Shown here in pieces: positions 45,745 to 54,315 of a stretch of DNA of 64,000 bases (position 1 is the stretch's first letter; every line of letters begins with the position of its first letter). A program made the translations under genes and the position numbers. The DNA comes from Thioclava sp. ES.031 (lineage in GTDB: Bacteria; Pseudomonadota; Alphaproteobacteria; Rhodobacterales; Rhodobacteraceae). The stretch is taken from contig NZ_PDJO01000001.1 of assembly GCF_002563775.1 (NCBI RefSeq), positions 1,064,001 through 1,128,000 on the forward strand. Direction: 5' to 3'. The notes beneath the pieces were generated by a model. It had not been told where the DNA came from and searched no databases. It saw nothing but the letters and a program-made list of their open reading frames with translations.

Positions 45745-46332
45745 ATGGCACGCAAGACTGGCTCCCATTCCGAGATTACCGGCCCGAAGATCCGCGCCGA
45801 GGCGCAAAGGCTCTTTGCGCGGCACGGGTTTGCCGCTGTCTCGATGCGCCAGATCGCAGGCGCGGTGGGGGTGCAGGCGGGGGCTCTCTACCTCTATACG
45901 CCCGACAAAGAGGCGCTGCTGTTCGACCTGCTGAAGACCCATATGGATGAGCTGATCGCCGCGTGGCACGCCGAGCCCGGCGGCGGCGACGCCCATGCAC
46001 GGCTGGAGCGTTTCGTGCGGTTCCACATTCGCTTCAACCTCGAGCGGGCGGAGGCGGTGTTTCTCAGTTACATGGAGCTGCGCAACCTGAGCCCGGAGAA
46101 TTTCGCGGTGATCGAGGGGCTGCGCAAGACCTACGAGACCGAGCTGGAAGCGATCCTGAAAGCCGGGCAGGAAGAAGGCGTCTTCCTGATCCCTGACACC
46201 AAGCTCGCGACGATGGCGATCATCGCGATGCTGACCGGCGTGAATACATGGTTCCGCGAAGGCGGACGTCTGAGCCGCGCCACCGTCGCCGATATCTACT
46301 GGGATATGGTGCGCAAATCGGTGGGCGCCTGA
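45745..46332 (+). CDS. TetR/AcrR family transcriptional regulator
   Basis: A 195-residue regulator. The N-terminal helix-turn-helix is AQRLFARHGFAAVSMRQIAGAVGVQAGALYLYTPDKEALL (read from 28 on), followed by a ligand domain with FVRFHIRFNLERAEAVFLSYMEL, a pattern seen in TetR_C proteins that sense acyl-CoA-like ligands. The ATG at 45745 starts MARKTGSHSEITGP. A palindrome just upstream is the probable operator. No degradation or transporter genes are adjacent; the divergent gene is a small lipoprotein. Confidence 0.9.
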   Translation: MARKTGSHSEITGPKIRAEAQRLFARHGFAAVSMRQIAGAVGVQAGALYLYTPDKEALLFDLLKTHMDELIAAWHAEPGGGDAHARLERFVRFHIRFNLERAEAVFLSYMELRNLSPENFAVIEGLRKTYETELEAILKAGQEEGVFLIPDTKLATMAIIAMLTGVNTWFREGGRLSRATVADIYWDMVRKSVGA

Positions 46333-46392
46333 GCTAAGGAAAAGGGCGACCGAAGCCGCCCTGTATCTCTGTGATGAATTGCTTAACGCGAC

Positions 46393-46863
46393 TTAGCCGG
46401 GCTGAGCCTCCTGCGGCGGCGGCTCCAGCACCGGTGCTGCCGGCGGATTCGGCCGATCGAATTGCAGGCTGTGAATGCCGCCGAAGCCTTCCCAGCCGCC
46501 TTGGAAGAACAGATCGCCGCCGACGGTCCAATGCTCGCCCATCAGCCCGCCCGTGCCGAACCAGCCGCGGCTACCATAGCCCATGCCCAGCTCCGCCATG
46601 GCATTGTCCTGACCGGCGACCCCCGTCAGCTTGATCTTGCCCTGCACCGGTCCCGGACCCATGCCGAGATGGAGCGACAGCTTCGCCCCGTTAATGTCGC
46701 CATTCGGATCGAGGTCGTAATTCATCGCGCCGAATACCCCTTCGAGGCCGCTCGCGCCCGGGCCGAACGTCCAGTTCAGACCCACAAAGCCCTTGGTATC
46801 ATTCGCTACGGCTGCGCTTGCGAGGCAAGCGGTCACCGCGGCAATCGTCATCATGCGTTTCAT
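46393..46863 (-). CDS. Secreted glycine-rich hypothetical protein
   Basis: A 156-residue exported protein. The signal peptide (MKRMMTIAAVTACLASAAVAND) is clear. The mature part is rich in glycine and aromatic residues in alternating pattern (FVGLNWTFGPGASG, MGYGSRGWFGTGGL, TVGGDLFFQGGWEGFGG), as in short outer-membrane barrels or beta-helices, and ends proline-rich. GGAGGG precedes the ATG at 46863. No family recognised. It sits alone between the TetR gene and hisA. Confidence 0.72.
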   Translation of the reverse strand: MKRMMTIAAVTACLASAAVANDTKGFVGLNWTFGPGASGLEGVFGAMNYDLDPNGDINGAKLSLHLGMGPGPVQGKIKLTGVAGQDNAMAELGMGYGSRGWFGTGGLMGEHWTVGGDLFFQGGWEGFGGIHSLQFDRPNPPAAPVLEPPPQEAQPG

Positions 46864-46965
46864 GGCACCCTCCACACTTGGTGTTAACGCTGAGTTAACC
46901 CTCACGCGGAAATTCACATGACGCAATGATTTGTGTCACTTGCGGTGGATTTCCTCAGCGCTGTG

Positions 46966-47685
46966 TCAGGCGCGCAGCGCGGCCAGCGCCTCGGTCAGAT
47001 CGAGCGCCCCGTCATAGATCGCCCGCCCCGAGATCGCGCCCGCGATCACGCCCGTGTCGCGCAGGGCGATCAGGTCGGGCAGGGACGACACGCCACCGCT
47101 CGCGATCACCGGGATTTCGACCGCGCGGGCCAGTGCCTCGGTTGCGGCGATATTCGGCCCGCCCATCGCGCCGTCGCGCATGATGTCGGTGTAGATGATC
47201 GCGGCGACGCCCGCGTCCTCGAAGGATTTCGCCAGATCGGTGACCATCACATCGGTCTCTTCCGCCCAGCCCTTGGTCGCGACTTTGCCGTTACGCGCGT
47301 CGATCCCGACGGCCACCTGTCCGGGGAAGGCTTTCGCCGCCTCGCGCACCAGATCGGGGTTCTCGACCGCGACGGTGCCGAGGATCACCCGCGCCAGCCC
47401 TTTGTCCAGCCAACGCTCGATCGTCGCCATGTCGCGGATGCCGCCACCCAACTGCGCGGGGACCTTGATGCGCGACAGGATCGCCTCGACGGCGGCCGCA
47501 TTCACCGGCTCGCCCGCGAAGGCACCGTTGAGGTCCACCAGATGCACCCATTCGCAGCCCGCCGCCTCGAACTTGGCCGCCTGCGCTGCCGGGTCGTCGC
47601 CGAAGACCGTGGCCTTGTCCATCTCGCCATGCAGCAGACGCACACATTGGCCATCCTTGAGGTCGATTGCGGGGTAGAGGATCAT
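46966..47685 (-). CDS. hisA: ProFAR isomerase
   Basis: A 239-residue TIM barrel, fourth step of histidine synthesis. The N-terminus [19 protein letters not shown] has the catalytic Asp8; the second catalytic aspartate is in [15 protein letters not shown], and phosphate loops QLGGGIRDM and [10 protein letters not shown] are intact. It is separated from hisH by an ATP-pyrophosphatase gene and an opposite-strand DUF2147 gene. Confidence 0.98.
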   Translation of the reverse strand: MILYPAIDLKDGQCVRLLHGEMDKATVFGDDPAAQAAKFEAAGCEWVHLVDLNGAFAGEPVNAAAVEAILSRIKVPAQLGGGIRDMATIERWLDKGLARVILGTVAVENPDLVREAAKAFPGQVAVGIDARNGKVATKGWAEETDVMVTDLAKSFEDAGVAAIIYTDIMRDGAMGGPNIAATEALARAVEIPVIASGGVSSLPDLIALRDTGVIAGAISGRAIYDGALDLTEALAALRA

Positions 47686-47830
47686 CTGTGGGCACTCCTG
47701 AACTGTCGCGATGCCTCTTGCCACGGGTTCGCGGATTTTCCAAGCCTGACGCGGACGTCACGTCAGTCTTGCCGGGAATCGCTCTTGCATGGCCTGATGT
47801 GGCCAGCAGGCAAAAGGGAGGAGATTTGCC

Positions 47831-48217
47831 ATGAAGACTTTGATGATCGCCGCAGCGACTCTGGCACTGGGCGCAGGCGCGGCACTGGCCGACCCGATCG
47901 AGGGCACTTGGAAGACGCAGCCCGATGACGGCTCCTATGCTTATGTGGACATCGCACCCTGCGGGGCGAAGTTCTGCGGCACCATCGTGAAGACCTTCAA
48001 GGATGGCGGCGAATACAAGTCGGAGAACCTCGGCAAGCAGCTCGTGATCGGGATGGAGCCGAAGGGCAACAACAAATACCAGGGCAAGGTCTGGCGCCCG
48101 TCCAACAACAAGATCTACCTCGGCAAGGTCACCGTGAACGGCAATGCGATGGCGCTGGCCGGTTGCGTGGCGGGCGGCCTGTTCTGCAAGTCGCAGGACT
48201 GGCAGCGCGTGAAGTGA
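47831..48217 (+). CDS. DUF2147 family secreted protein
   Basis: A 128-residue exported protein with a cleavable signal peptide (ending AGAALADPIE). The mature part begins IEGTWKTQPDDGSYAYVDIAPCG, a DUF2147 hallmark, and ends MALAGCVAGGLFCKSQDW, with four cysteines that may form disulfides. It resembles small lipocalin-like periplasmic proteins of unknown function. GGGAGGAG precedes the ATG. It sits on the opposite strand inside the his block. Confidence 0.88.
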   Translation: MKTLMIAAATLALGAGAALADPIEGTWKTQPDDGSYAYVDIAPCGAKFCGTIVKTFKDGGEYKSENLGKQLVIGMEPKGNNKYQGKVWRPSNNKIYLGKVTVNGNAMALAGCVAGGLFCKSQDWQRVK

Positions 48218-48269
48218 TGTATTCCCCGGCCCCTGCGAGGACGCGGCGGGCCGGGCGACCTCGCCAGAG

Positions 48270-48935
48270 TTACTCCGGGATCAGGTCTGCGTAGGCGAAC
48301 CCGTCGCGCATCACCGTCTCGCCCGTCCGCACCGGGATCGGCGCGTCGAAGATCGGGCCCGCGCTGACGGCGGTGTGAAACTCGCCATTCTCGCCGCAGG
48401 GATCGACGCCTTCGGGCAGATCGGCCAGCAGGCTTTCATCGAACCGCCGCCCCGCGAAGCTGGGGTCGAGCTTGCTCGGATCCACGGTTACCAGATGGGT
48501 CACGAACCCCGCCGCGATCATCTCGCGCGCCAGCTGATCCGTCGGGCGCTGCCAGAGCGGGAAGCTCGCCTCGACGCCCAGCGGTTTCAGCTTCTCGATC
48601 CGGTAATCGCGCACGTCCTCGAGGAAGAGATCGCCAAAGACCATCGTCTCGACGCCAAGCGCCTTCACCTGATCCATGGCAGAGGCCATCCGCGCCTCGT
48701 AATCCGCGTTCGAGCAGGGCCAGGGCAGCGGCACCTCGATCAGCGGCAGGCCCGCGGCTTCGGCCTGACGGCGCAGCAACTCATTGCGCGTGCCGTGCAT
48801 CGCGACCCGGTCGAAAGCCTCGTTGGTCGTCGACAGCAGCGCCACGACATCCGCGTGACCTTCGGTCCGGCAGGCATGCAGCGCCATCGCGCAATCCTTG
48901 CCCGAGGACCACGAGAGAACCGCCTTGGGCGCCAT
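48270..48935 (-). CDS. ATP-pyrophosphatase family protein (diphthine-ammonia ligase-like)
   Basis: A 221-residue adenine nucleotide alpha-hydrolase fold protein. The PP-loop is SWSSGKDCAMAL near the N-terminus, and the C-terminal block GENGEFHTAVSAGPIF is typical of the diphthine-ammonia ligase/MJ0570 group. In bacteria the role is not defined, as diphthamide is absent. Its start overlaps the hisH stop by one base, so it is transcribed and probably translated with the histidine genes. This association is common in Rhodobacteraceae. Confidence 0.9.
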   Translation of the reverse strand: MAPKAVLSWSSGKDCAMALHACRTEGHADVVALLSTTNEAFDRVAMHGTRNELLRRQAEAAGLPLIEVPLPWPCSNADYEARMASAMDQVKALGVETMVFGDLFLEDVRDYRIEKLKPLGVEASFPLWQRPTDQLAREMIAAGFVTHLVTVDPSKLDPSFAGRRFDESLLADLPEGVDPCGENGEFHTAVSAGPIFDAPIPVRTGETVMRDGFAYADLIPE

Positions 48936-49573
48936 CAGGGTTTCCAGCCGAGGAAATTCGCGATCAGTCGCAGACCGGTGGCCTGAGATTTTTCCGGGTG
49001 GAACTGGGTGCCCACGATATTGTCGCGCCCCACGATCGCGGTGATCTCGGCCCCGTATTCGGCATAGGCCAGACGGTGCTGCGGCTCGGCCACCTTGAAA
49101 TGGTAGCTATGCACGAAATAGGCGTGATCGCCGGTCGAAATCCCGTCGAGCACGGCGTGATCGTTGTCGATCACCAGATCGTTCCAGCCCATATGCGGGA
49201 CCTTCATCGACGGATCGGCGGGCTCGATCTTCACCACCTCGCCGGGGATCCAGCCGAAACCCTCGGTCTCGCGGAACTCGAGCCCGCGCGTCGCCAGCAT
49301 CTGCATGCCGATGCAGATCCCGAGGAAGGGGCGGCCCTTCACGGTCACCGCTTCCTCGATCGCCTGCGCCAGCCCCTCGAAGCGATAGAGCGCCGCGCTG
49401 CAGGACGGAAACGCCCCGTCGCCCGGCAGCACGATCCGGTCGGCGCGCGCGACGACGTCGGGCTCCGAGGTCACGACGATCGTGCCGTGACCCGTCTCGT
49501 TCGCCATGCGCTGAAACGCCTTCTCGGCCGAGTGCAGGTTGCCCGAATCGTAATCGACCAGTGCCGTGAGCAT
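48935..49573 (-). CDS. hisH: Imidazole glycerol phosphate synthase glutaminase subunit
   Basis: A 212-residue class I glutamine amidotransferase that feeds ammonia to HisF. The nucleophile is Cys87 in FLGICIGMQML, and the His-Glu pair is in GTQFHPEKSQ. The N-terminal ALVDYDSGNLHSAEKAF matches. It is coupled to hisB by a one-base overlap. Confidence 0.98.
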   Translation of the reverse strand: MLTALVDYDSGNLHSAEKAFQRMANETGHGTIVVTSEPDVVARADRIVLPGDGAFPSCSAALYRFEGLAQAIEEAVTVKGRPFLGICIGMQMLATRGLEFRETEGFGWIPGEVVKIEPADPSMKVPHMGWNDLVIDNDHAVLDGISTGDHAYFVHSYHFKVAEPQHRLAYAEYGAEITAIVGRDNIVGTQFHPEKSQATGLRLIANFLGWKP

Positions 49574-50160
49574 CAAAGCGCCCCTTTGGTCGAGGGCAGC
49601 ACGCCGCCCATGTGCGGATCGGGCTCGACCGCCATGCGCAGGGCGCGGGCGACCGATTTGAACGCGGCCTCGGCGATGTGATGGCTGTTGAAGCCATGCA
49701 CGCGGTCGATATGCAGCGTGATCCCGCCATGGGTGGCGATCGCCTGGAAGAACTCGCGCACCAGTTCGGTGTCGAACGTGCCGATCTTCTGGGAGGGCAT
49801 GTCGCAATTCCACACGAAGAAGGGGCGCGCGGACAGGTCCAGCGCGCATTGCACCTGCGTGTCATCCATCGCCAGCGCGAAATGGCCGTAACGGCGGATG
49901 CCGCGCTTGTCGCCAAGCGCCTGCACCAGCGCCTGACCCAGCGCGATCCCGGTATCCTCGACCGTGTGGTGATCGTCGATATGCAGATCGCCCTTCGCGC
50001 GCACGGTCATGTCGATCAGCGAATGCCGTGCGAGCTGATCGAGCATGTGGTCGAAGAAGCCCACGCCCGTCTTGTTGTCATACTGACCGGTGCCATCGAG
50101 ATCGATCTCGACGCTGATCTCGGTCTCGGCGGTCTTGCGGCTGATCGTGGCTTTGCGCAT
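49573..50160 (-). CDS. hisB: Imidazoleglycerol-phosphate dehydratase
   Basis: A 195-residue monofunctional dehydratase, sixth step of histidine synthesis. The metal-binding histidine clusters are in [29 protein letters not shown] and [13 protein letters not shown]. The enzyme lacks the histidinol-phosphatase half found in enterobacteria. It begins the hisB-hisH-ATPase run. Confidence 0.98.
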   Translation of the reverse strand: MRKATISRKTAETEISVEIDLDGTGQYDNKTGVGFFDHMLDQLARHSLIDMTVRAKGDLHIDDHHTVEDTGIALGQALVQALGDKRGIRRYGHFALAMDDTQVQCALDLSARPFFVWNCDMPSQKIGTFDTELVREFFQAIATHGGITLHIDRVHGFNSHHIAEAAFKSVARALRMAVEPDPHMGGVLPSTKGAL

Positions 50161-50255
50161 GGGGCGCCTCCTTGAAACTCACCGCCTTATAGGCCGGGGC
50201 AGGGGGCGCGCTCAAGCGGGGGCATGTCGATTGCCGGGCAGTGGGGCGGAAAAAC

Positions 50256-50284
50256 AAAAGCCCCCCCCGAAGGGAGGCTTTTTT
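50256..50284 (-). terminator. Terminator after the tRNA-Gly pair
   Basis: On the minus strand, AAAAAAGCCTCCC is followed by TTCG and a C-matching G-run ending in CTTTTG, an intrinsic terminator with one mismatch, five bases past the second tRNA-Gly. Confidence 0.8.
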
Positions 50285-50288
50285 GTAT

Positions 50289-50363
50289 TGGAGCGGGCGA
50301 GGCGATTCGAACGCCCGACCCTAACCTTGGCAAGGTTATGCTCTACCCCTGAGCTACGCCCGC
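50289..50363 (-). tRNA. tRNA-Gly (anticodon GCC), downstream copy
   Basis: A 75-nt cloverleaf with encoded CCA. The acceptor stem starts GCGGGCG and ends CGCCCGC, the D arm is GCTCAGGGGTAGAGC, the anticodon loop TTGCCAA carries GCC, and the T arm is GTTCGAATC. It is identical to the copy at 50386-50460. Confidence 0.97.
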
Positions 50364-50385
50364 ATCCTTGGGTATTTGACCGAAC

Positions 50386-50460
50386 TGGAGCGGGCGAGGC
50401 GATTCGAACGCCCGACCCTAACCTTGGCAAGGTTATGCTCTACCCCTGAGCTACGCCCGC
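50386..50460 (-). tRNA. tRNA-Gly (anticodon GCC), upstream copy
   Basis: Identical in all 75 positions to the copy at 50289-50363, with 22 bases between the two. The shared terminator lies after the downstream copy, so both probably come from one precursor transcript starting upstream of 50460. Confidence 0.97.
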
Positions 50461-50632
50461 GCCGGTTCGGTGGAGGCGGATTTAGGGGATAGCGGCGTAG
50501 GCTGCAAGAGGAAATTTTGCGCAAAGGGGAAAATTCCTGCCTGACGTTTCGGCAGGCGGCGCCGAGCCGCGTTGCAAGCATCTGGTGAGGCAAGAGGAGA
50601 GTGGGCCGGCGAGCTTGGGACGCGCCAATCGA

Positions 50633-50881
50633 GGGGGCTCTGCCCCCGCTGGCTGCGCCAGCCCCCCGGGATATTTGAGCCAAGCCGAAAACGAAAAATG
50701 CCCGACTCGATCCGCAGAAGGGCGGGCGAGCCGGGCCGTTTCGTCTTGGGCGGTCATCGGCGTCCCCGCCTGTTCCGCGAATCCTTGTTAACGCAGCTGT
50801 CGTTAAGACTTCGTTGCGTGCCTTCGACTTGGCAGAAATATCCCGGGGGGCGCGCGGAACGCGAGCGGGGGCAGAGCCCCC
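50633..50881. repeat. Dispersed AAATATCCCGGGG element, locus C (inverted pair)
   Basis: This 434-bp gap between tRNA-Gly and purD has no gene that I can support. Left copy, minus orientation: hairpin 2 at 50633-50647, hairpin 1 (GCTGGC/GCCAGC) at 50648-50662, core at 50664-50676. Right copy, plus: core at 50836-50848, hairpin 1 (CGCG/CGCG) at 50851-50863, hairpin 2 (AGA loop) at 50867-50881. The pair is separated by about 130 bp, which holds an inverted repeat TTAACG/CGTTAA at 50788-50806. Inner flanks CCAAGCCGAA and CCTTCGACTTGG match the other loci. Confidence 0.88.
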
Positions 50882-50894
50882 TCCACCCCTCGGG

Positions 50895-52160
50895 TCAGCT
50901 CAGCGCCCGCCAGCCGATATCGCGGCGGCAGAAGCCTTCGGGCCAGTCGATCGCGTCGATCATCGCATAGGCGCGATCGCGCGCTTCCTGCAGGCTCTCG
51001 CCGCGGGCTGTGACGTTGAGAACGCGACCGCCGCTCGCGACGACGTGTCCGTCTTTCTCGGAGGTGCCGGCATGGAAGACCATGCGCGTGCCATCCTCGG
51101 GCAAAGAGTCGAGCCCGCCGATCACCGAGCCTTTCTCATAGGCGCCGGGATAGCCCTGCGCGGCCATGACCACCGTCATCGCGTGATCGGGCGCCCATTG
51201 TGCCTGCACCTCGCCCAGACGCCCTTCCGCGCAGGCCAGCAGCAGGTCGAGCGCCTGCGCGCCCAGCCGCAGCATCAGTACCTGACATTCGGGATCGCCG
51301 AAGCGCACGTTATATTCCACGAGCCGCGGCTGGCCATCCTTGATCATCAGCCCGGCATAGAGCACGCCCTGGAACGGGGTGCCGCGCTTGGCCATCTCGG
51401 CCACGGTGGGGCGGATGATCTCGTCCATCGCCTTCGCCTCGATCTCGGGGCTCAGGATCGGGGCGGGGGAATAGGCCCCCATGCCGCCGGTGTTCGGGCC
51501 GGTATCGCCTTCGCCGACGCGCTTGTGATCCTGCGCACCGCCCACGGCCAGCACGTTCTCGCCATCGCACAGCACGAAAAGCGAGGCTTCCTCGCCCTCC
51601 ATGAATTCCTCGATCACGACTTCCGCGCCCGCGCTTCCGAAGGCGCCGCCGAAGATCTCGTCGATGCCGTTGAATGCCTCATCGAGCGTCATTGCGACGA
51701 TCACGCCCTTGCCGGCGGCAAGACCGTCTGCCTTGACCACGATCGGGGCGCCCTGTTCGCGGACATAGCCCTTCGCGCCTTCCGCGCTGGTGAAGCGGGC
51801 ATAGGCTGCGGTGGGCGCGCCACAGGCGTCGCAAATCTCTTTGGTGAAGGCTTTCGAGGCTTCCAGCTTCGCGGCCTCCGCCGAGGGGCCGAAGGTCAGG
51901 ATGTTCTGCGCGCGCAGCGCATCGGCCACGCCCGCAGCCAGCGGCGCTTCCGGCCCGATCACCACAAAATCGACCGCATTGGCCTCGCAGAGTTCCAGCA
52001 CCGCCGCCGCATCACTCGGATCGATCGCCGCGCAATCGGCGATCTGCGCGATCCCGGCATTGCCCGGGGCCACGATCAGCCGGTCGCATTTCGGGTTTTG
52101 CTTGATCGCCCAAGCCAGCGCATGTTCGCGCCCGCCGCCGCCCAGAACCAGAATGTTCAT
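50895..52160 (-). CDS. purD: Phosphoribosylamine--glycine ligase
   Basis: A 421-residue ATP-grasp enzyme, second step of purine synthesis, joining glycine to phosphoribosylamine. The N-terminus NILVLGGGGREHALAWAI, the GKGVIVAMTLDEA ATP-grasp loop, and FGDPECQVLMLRL (metal ligands) are all present. It is divergent from xseA (93 bp between starts) and lies near tRNA-Gly genes and the gcv region only by coincidence as far as can be seen. Confidence 0.98.
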   Translation of the reverse strand: MNILVLGGGGREHALAWAIKQNPKCDRLIVAPGNAGIAQIADCAAIDPSDAAAVLELCEANAVDFVVIGPEAPLAAGVADALRAQNILTFGPSAEAAKLEASKAFTKEICDACGAPTAAYARFTSAEGAKGYVREQGAPIVVKADGLAAGKGVIVAMTLDEAFNGIDEIFGGAFGSAGAEVVIEEFMEGEEASLFVLCDGENVLAVGGAQDHKRVGEGDTGPNTGGMGAYSPAPILSPEIEAKAMDEIIRPTVAEMAKRGTPFQGVLYAGLMIKDGQPRLVEYNVRFGDPECQVLMLRLGAQALDLLLACAEGRLGEVQAQWAPDHAMTVVMAAQGYPGAYEKGSVIGGLDSLPEDGTRMVFHAGTSEKDGHVVASGGRVLNVTARGESLQEARDRAYAMIDAIDWPEGFCRRDIGWRALS

Positions 52161-52253
52161 CGCTCGCCCCCTTGGCCTTCGCTTTCCCGCCTTCTAAGCT
52201 GCGCGAAACCCTGAGGCAAGGCGCCCCGGACCAACGCTCAAGCAGGCAGTCAT

Positions 52254-53834
52254 ATGGACCTTCTCGACGACGAAAACGGCTCGAACGCGCATGACTATAC
52301 GGTCTCCGAGATTTCGGGGGCGGTGAAACGCGTGATCGAGGGAGAATTCGGCCGCGTCCGGGTGCGCGGCGAAGTGGGCCGTGTGTCGATGCCGCGCTCG
52401 GGCCATATGTATTTCGATCTCAAGGACGACCGCTCTGTGATCGCCGCCGTCAGCTGGAAGGGGCAGGTGGCGAAAATGCAGGTCCGCCCCGAGGAGGGGA
52501 TGGAGGTCATCGCCACGGGCCGGATGACGACCTTCGCGGGCCAGTCGAAATACCAGCTGATCGTCGACAATGTCGAACCGGCGGGCGCGGGCGCGCTGAT
52601 GGCGATGCTGGAAGCGCGGCGCAAGGCGCTGGCCGCCGAGGGGCTGTTCGACGCGGGCCGCAAGAAGCCCATTCCGTGGCTGCCGCAGGTGATCGGCGTG
52701 GTGACCTCGCCCTCGGGGGCGGTGATCCGCGACATCCTGCACAGGCTCGCCGATCGCTTCCCGCGCCATGTACTGATCTGGCCGGTCGCGGTGCAGGGGC
52801 AGGCCTGCGCGCCGGAAGTGGCGCGCGCGGTGCGAGGCTTCAACGCGCTGGCGCCGGGCGGGGAGATCCCGCGTCCCGATTTGATCATCGTCGCGCGCGG
52901 CGGCGGCTCGATCGAGGACCTCTGGGGGTTCAACGACGAGGCCGTAGTCCGCGCCGTGGCCGAAAGCGACATCCCGGTGATCTCGGCGGTGGGCCACGAG
53001 ACCGATACGACGCTGGTCGACCACGCGGCCGACCGGCGTGCGCCCACGCCCACGGCGGCGGCGGAAATGGCGGTGCCGGTGCGCGCCGAACTGGCCGCGT
53101 GGCTGTCGGAGGCGCAGACGCGGATGATGCGCGCGGCGCGCGGGCGGCTCGATCAGCGTGGCCAGCGGCTGCGCGATCTGGCCCGTGGGCTGGGCCGTCC
53201 CGAGGCGCTGACCCAACCGGCGCGGCAAAGCTTCGATCTCTGGGCCGAGCGGCTGGGGCCTGCACTGCGCACGCTGGTTCTGCGCAAGAATACCCGCTTC
53301 GCGCCGCTGGCTGCGCAGATCTCGCCGAACCTGCTGCGGCGCTTCATCCGGGATCGCTCGCGTGAGATCGAGGGGCTGTCGGCGCGGCTCGCGCCTGCGC
53401 CTGCGGCGCGGATGCGGCGCGCGACCCAGGATCACACGCAGCTTGCGCGGCGGCTGGATGCGGCGCGGGTGCGGATGATCGGCGATGCGCAGCGGCGCAA
53501 CCGCGACGGCGCCGAGCGGCTGGCGGGGCTGGAAGCCCGGCTCGAGCGCTCCTTGCCCGCGCGGCTTGAGGCGCAGCGCGAACGGCTCGAACGGCTCGAT
53601 CGGATGCGCCAGACGCTGGGCTATGCCGAGACGCTCAAGCGCGGCTATGCGGTGGTGCGCGGCCCCGACGGCGTGGTGACCTCGCAGGAGGTCGCGGAGA
53701 AACAGCCCGGCCTCGAGATCGAGTTCGCCGATGGCAAGCTCGCGGTGATCCCGGGCGGCGGCGGCAGTGCGACCGCGCCGAAGCCGAAGAAGAAAAAGCC
53801 CGATCCCGGCCCGTCTCAGGGCAGCCTGTTCTGA
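52254..53834 (+). CDS. xseA: Exodeoxyribonuclease VII large subunit
   Basis: A 526-residue nuclease subunit that degrades single-stranded DNA in repair. An OB-fold lies at the N-terminus (GRVRVRGEVGRVSMPRSGHMYFDLKD read from residue 35), followed by the catalytic core VVTSPSGAVIRDI, IVARGGGSIEDLWGFNDE and SAVGHETDTTL. A coiled-coil stretch rich in Arg/Leu/Ala (about 280-440) follows, then a short basic tail. It is longer than E. coli XseA by about 70 residues, mostly in the coiled coil and tail. Confidence 0.97.
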   Translation: MDLLDDENGSNAHDYTVSEISGAVKRVIEGEFGRVRVRGEVGRVSMPRSGHMYFDLKDDRSVIAAVSWKGQVAKMQVRPEEGMEVIATGRMTTFAGQSKYQLIVDNVEPAGAGALMAMLEARRKALAAEGLFDAGRKKPIPWLPQVIGVVTSPSGAVIRDILHRLADRFPRHVLIWPVAVQGQACAPEVARAVRGFNALAPGGEIPRPDLIIVARGGGSIEDLWGFNDEAVVRAVAESDIPVISAVGHETDTTLVDHAADRRAPTPTAAAEMAVPVRAELAAWLSEAQTRMMRAARGRLDQRGQRLRDLARGLGRPEALTQPARQSFDLWAERLGPALRTLVLRKNTRFAPLAAQISPNLLRRFIRDRSREIEGLSARLAPAPAARMRRATQDHTQLARRLDAARVRMIGDAQRRNRDGAERLAGLEARLERSLPARLEAQRERLERLDRMRQTLGYAETLKRGYAVVRGPDGVVTSQEVAEKQPGLEIEFADGKLAVIPGGGGSATAPKPKKKKPDPGPSQGSLF

Positions 53835-53837
53835 GGC

Positions 53838-54260
53838 TTAGACGCCCACATCCGGGCCCTGACAGATCAGCGGGTCGTGGCTTTCCGACAGGCTAACCAG
53901 CGGCTCCTGCGAGGGATCGCCCTTGAACTGCGCGACCAGCCCCTGCGCCGTGTCGTAGAAGGTCCAGCATTGCAGCGGCGCGTATTCGCCGTAATCGAAG
54001 CAGATATACTGCCCGTCCTGATACCAGTCGCCTTCCTTGCATTCGCTTTCGGTGAAGGCCCAGATCACCTTGTGGCCGGGCTTGTATTGCTCCGACCCGT
54101 AGGGCTGACCGAAGACCGAATAGGTGATGGTGCGCCCGACGGTGCGCTGATCGAATTGCTCCGCATTGAGCGGTGGGCCAAGCGGGTCGGCAGCCGCCGC
54201 CAGCGTCGGTATCAGGGCCAAGGCCGCGAGGGACAATGTCAGGATCGGGATCGGGCGCAT
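53838..54260 (-). CDS. Secreted hypothetical protein
   Basis: A 140-residue exported protein. The signal peptide reads LTLSLAALALIPTLAAAADP. The mature part includes GRTITYSVFGQPYGSEQY, WAFTESECKEGDWYQDGQYICFDYG and LQCWTFYD, with four cysteines. The pattern resembles small periplasmic proteins of the DUF995 type, but I am not certain. It starts at the ATG 54260 behind a GGAGCC site and ends three bases before the convergent xseA stop. Confidence 0.75.
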   Translation of the reverse strand: MRPIPILTLSLAALALIPTLAAAADPLGPPLNAEQFDQRTVGRTITYSVFGQPYGSEQYKPGHKVIWAFTESECKEGDWYQDGQYICFDYGEYAPLQCWTFYDTAQGLVAQFKGDPSQEPLVSLSESHDPLICQGPDVGV

Positions 54261-54315
54261 GGGGGAGGCTCCGGCAAGGTCTTTCACCCAACCTGCCAGA
54301 TCGCGGCCCGCTTGC

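Noticed and set aside
46338..46358. Weak hairpin after the TetR gene considered as a terminator
   Set aside because: Only a 6-bp stem with an eight-base loop and no T-run.
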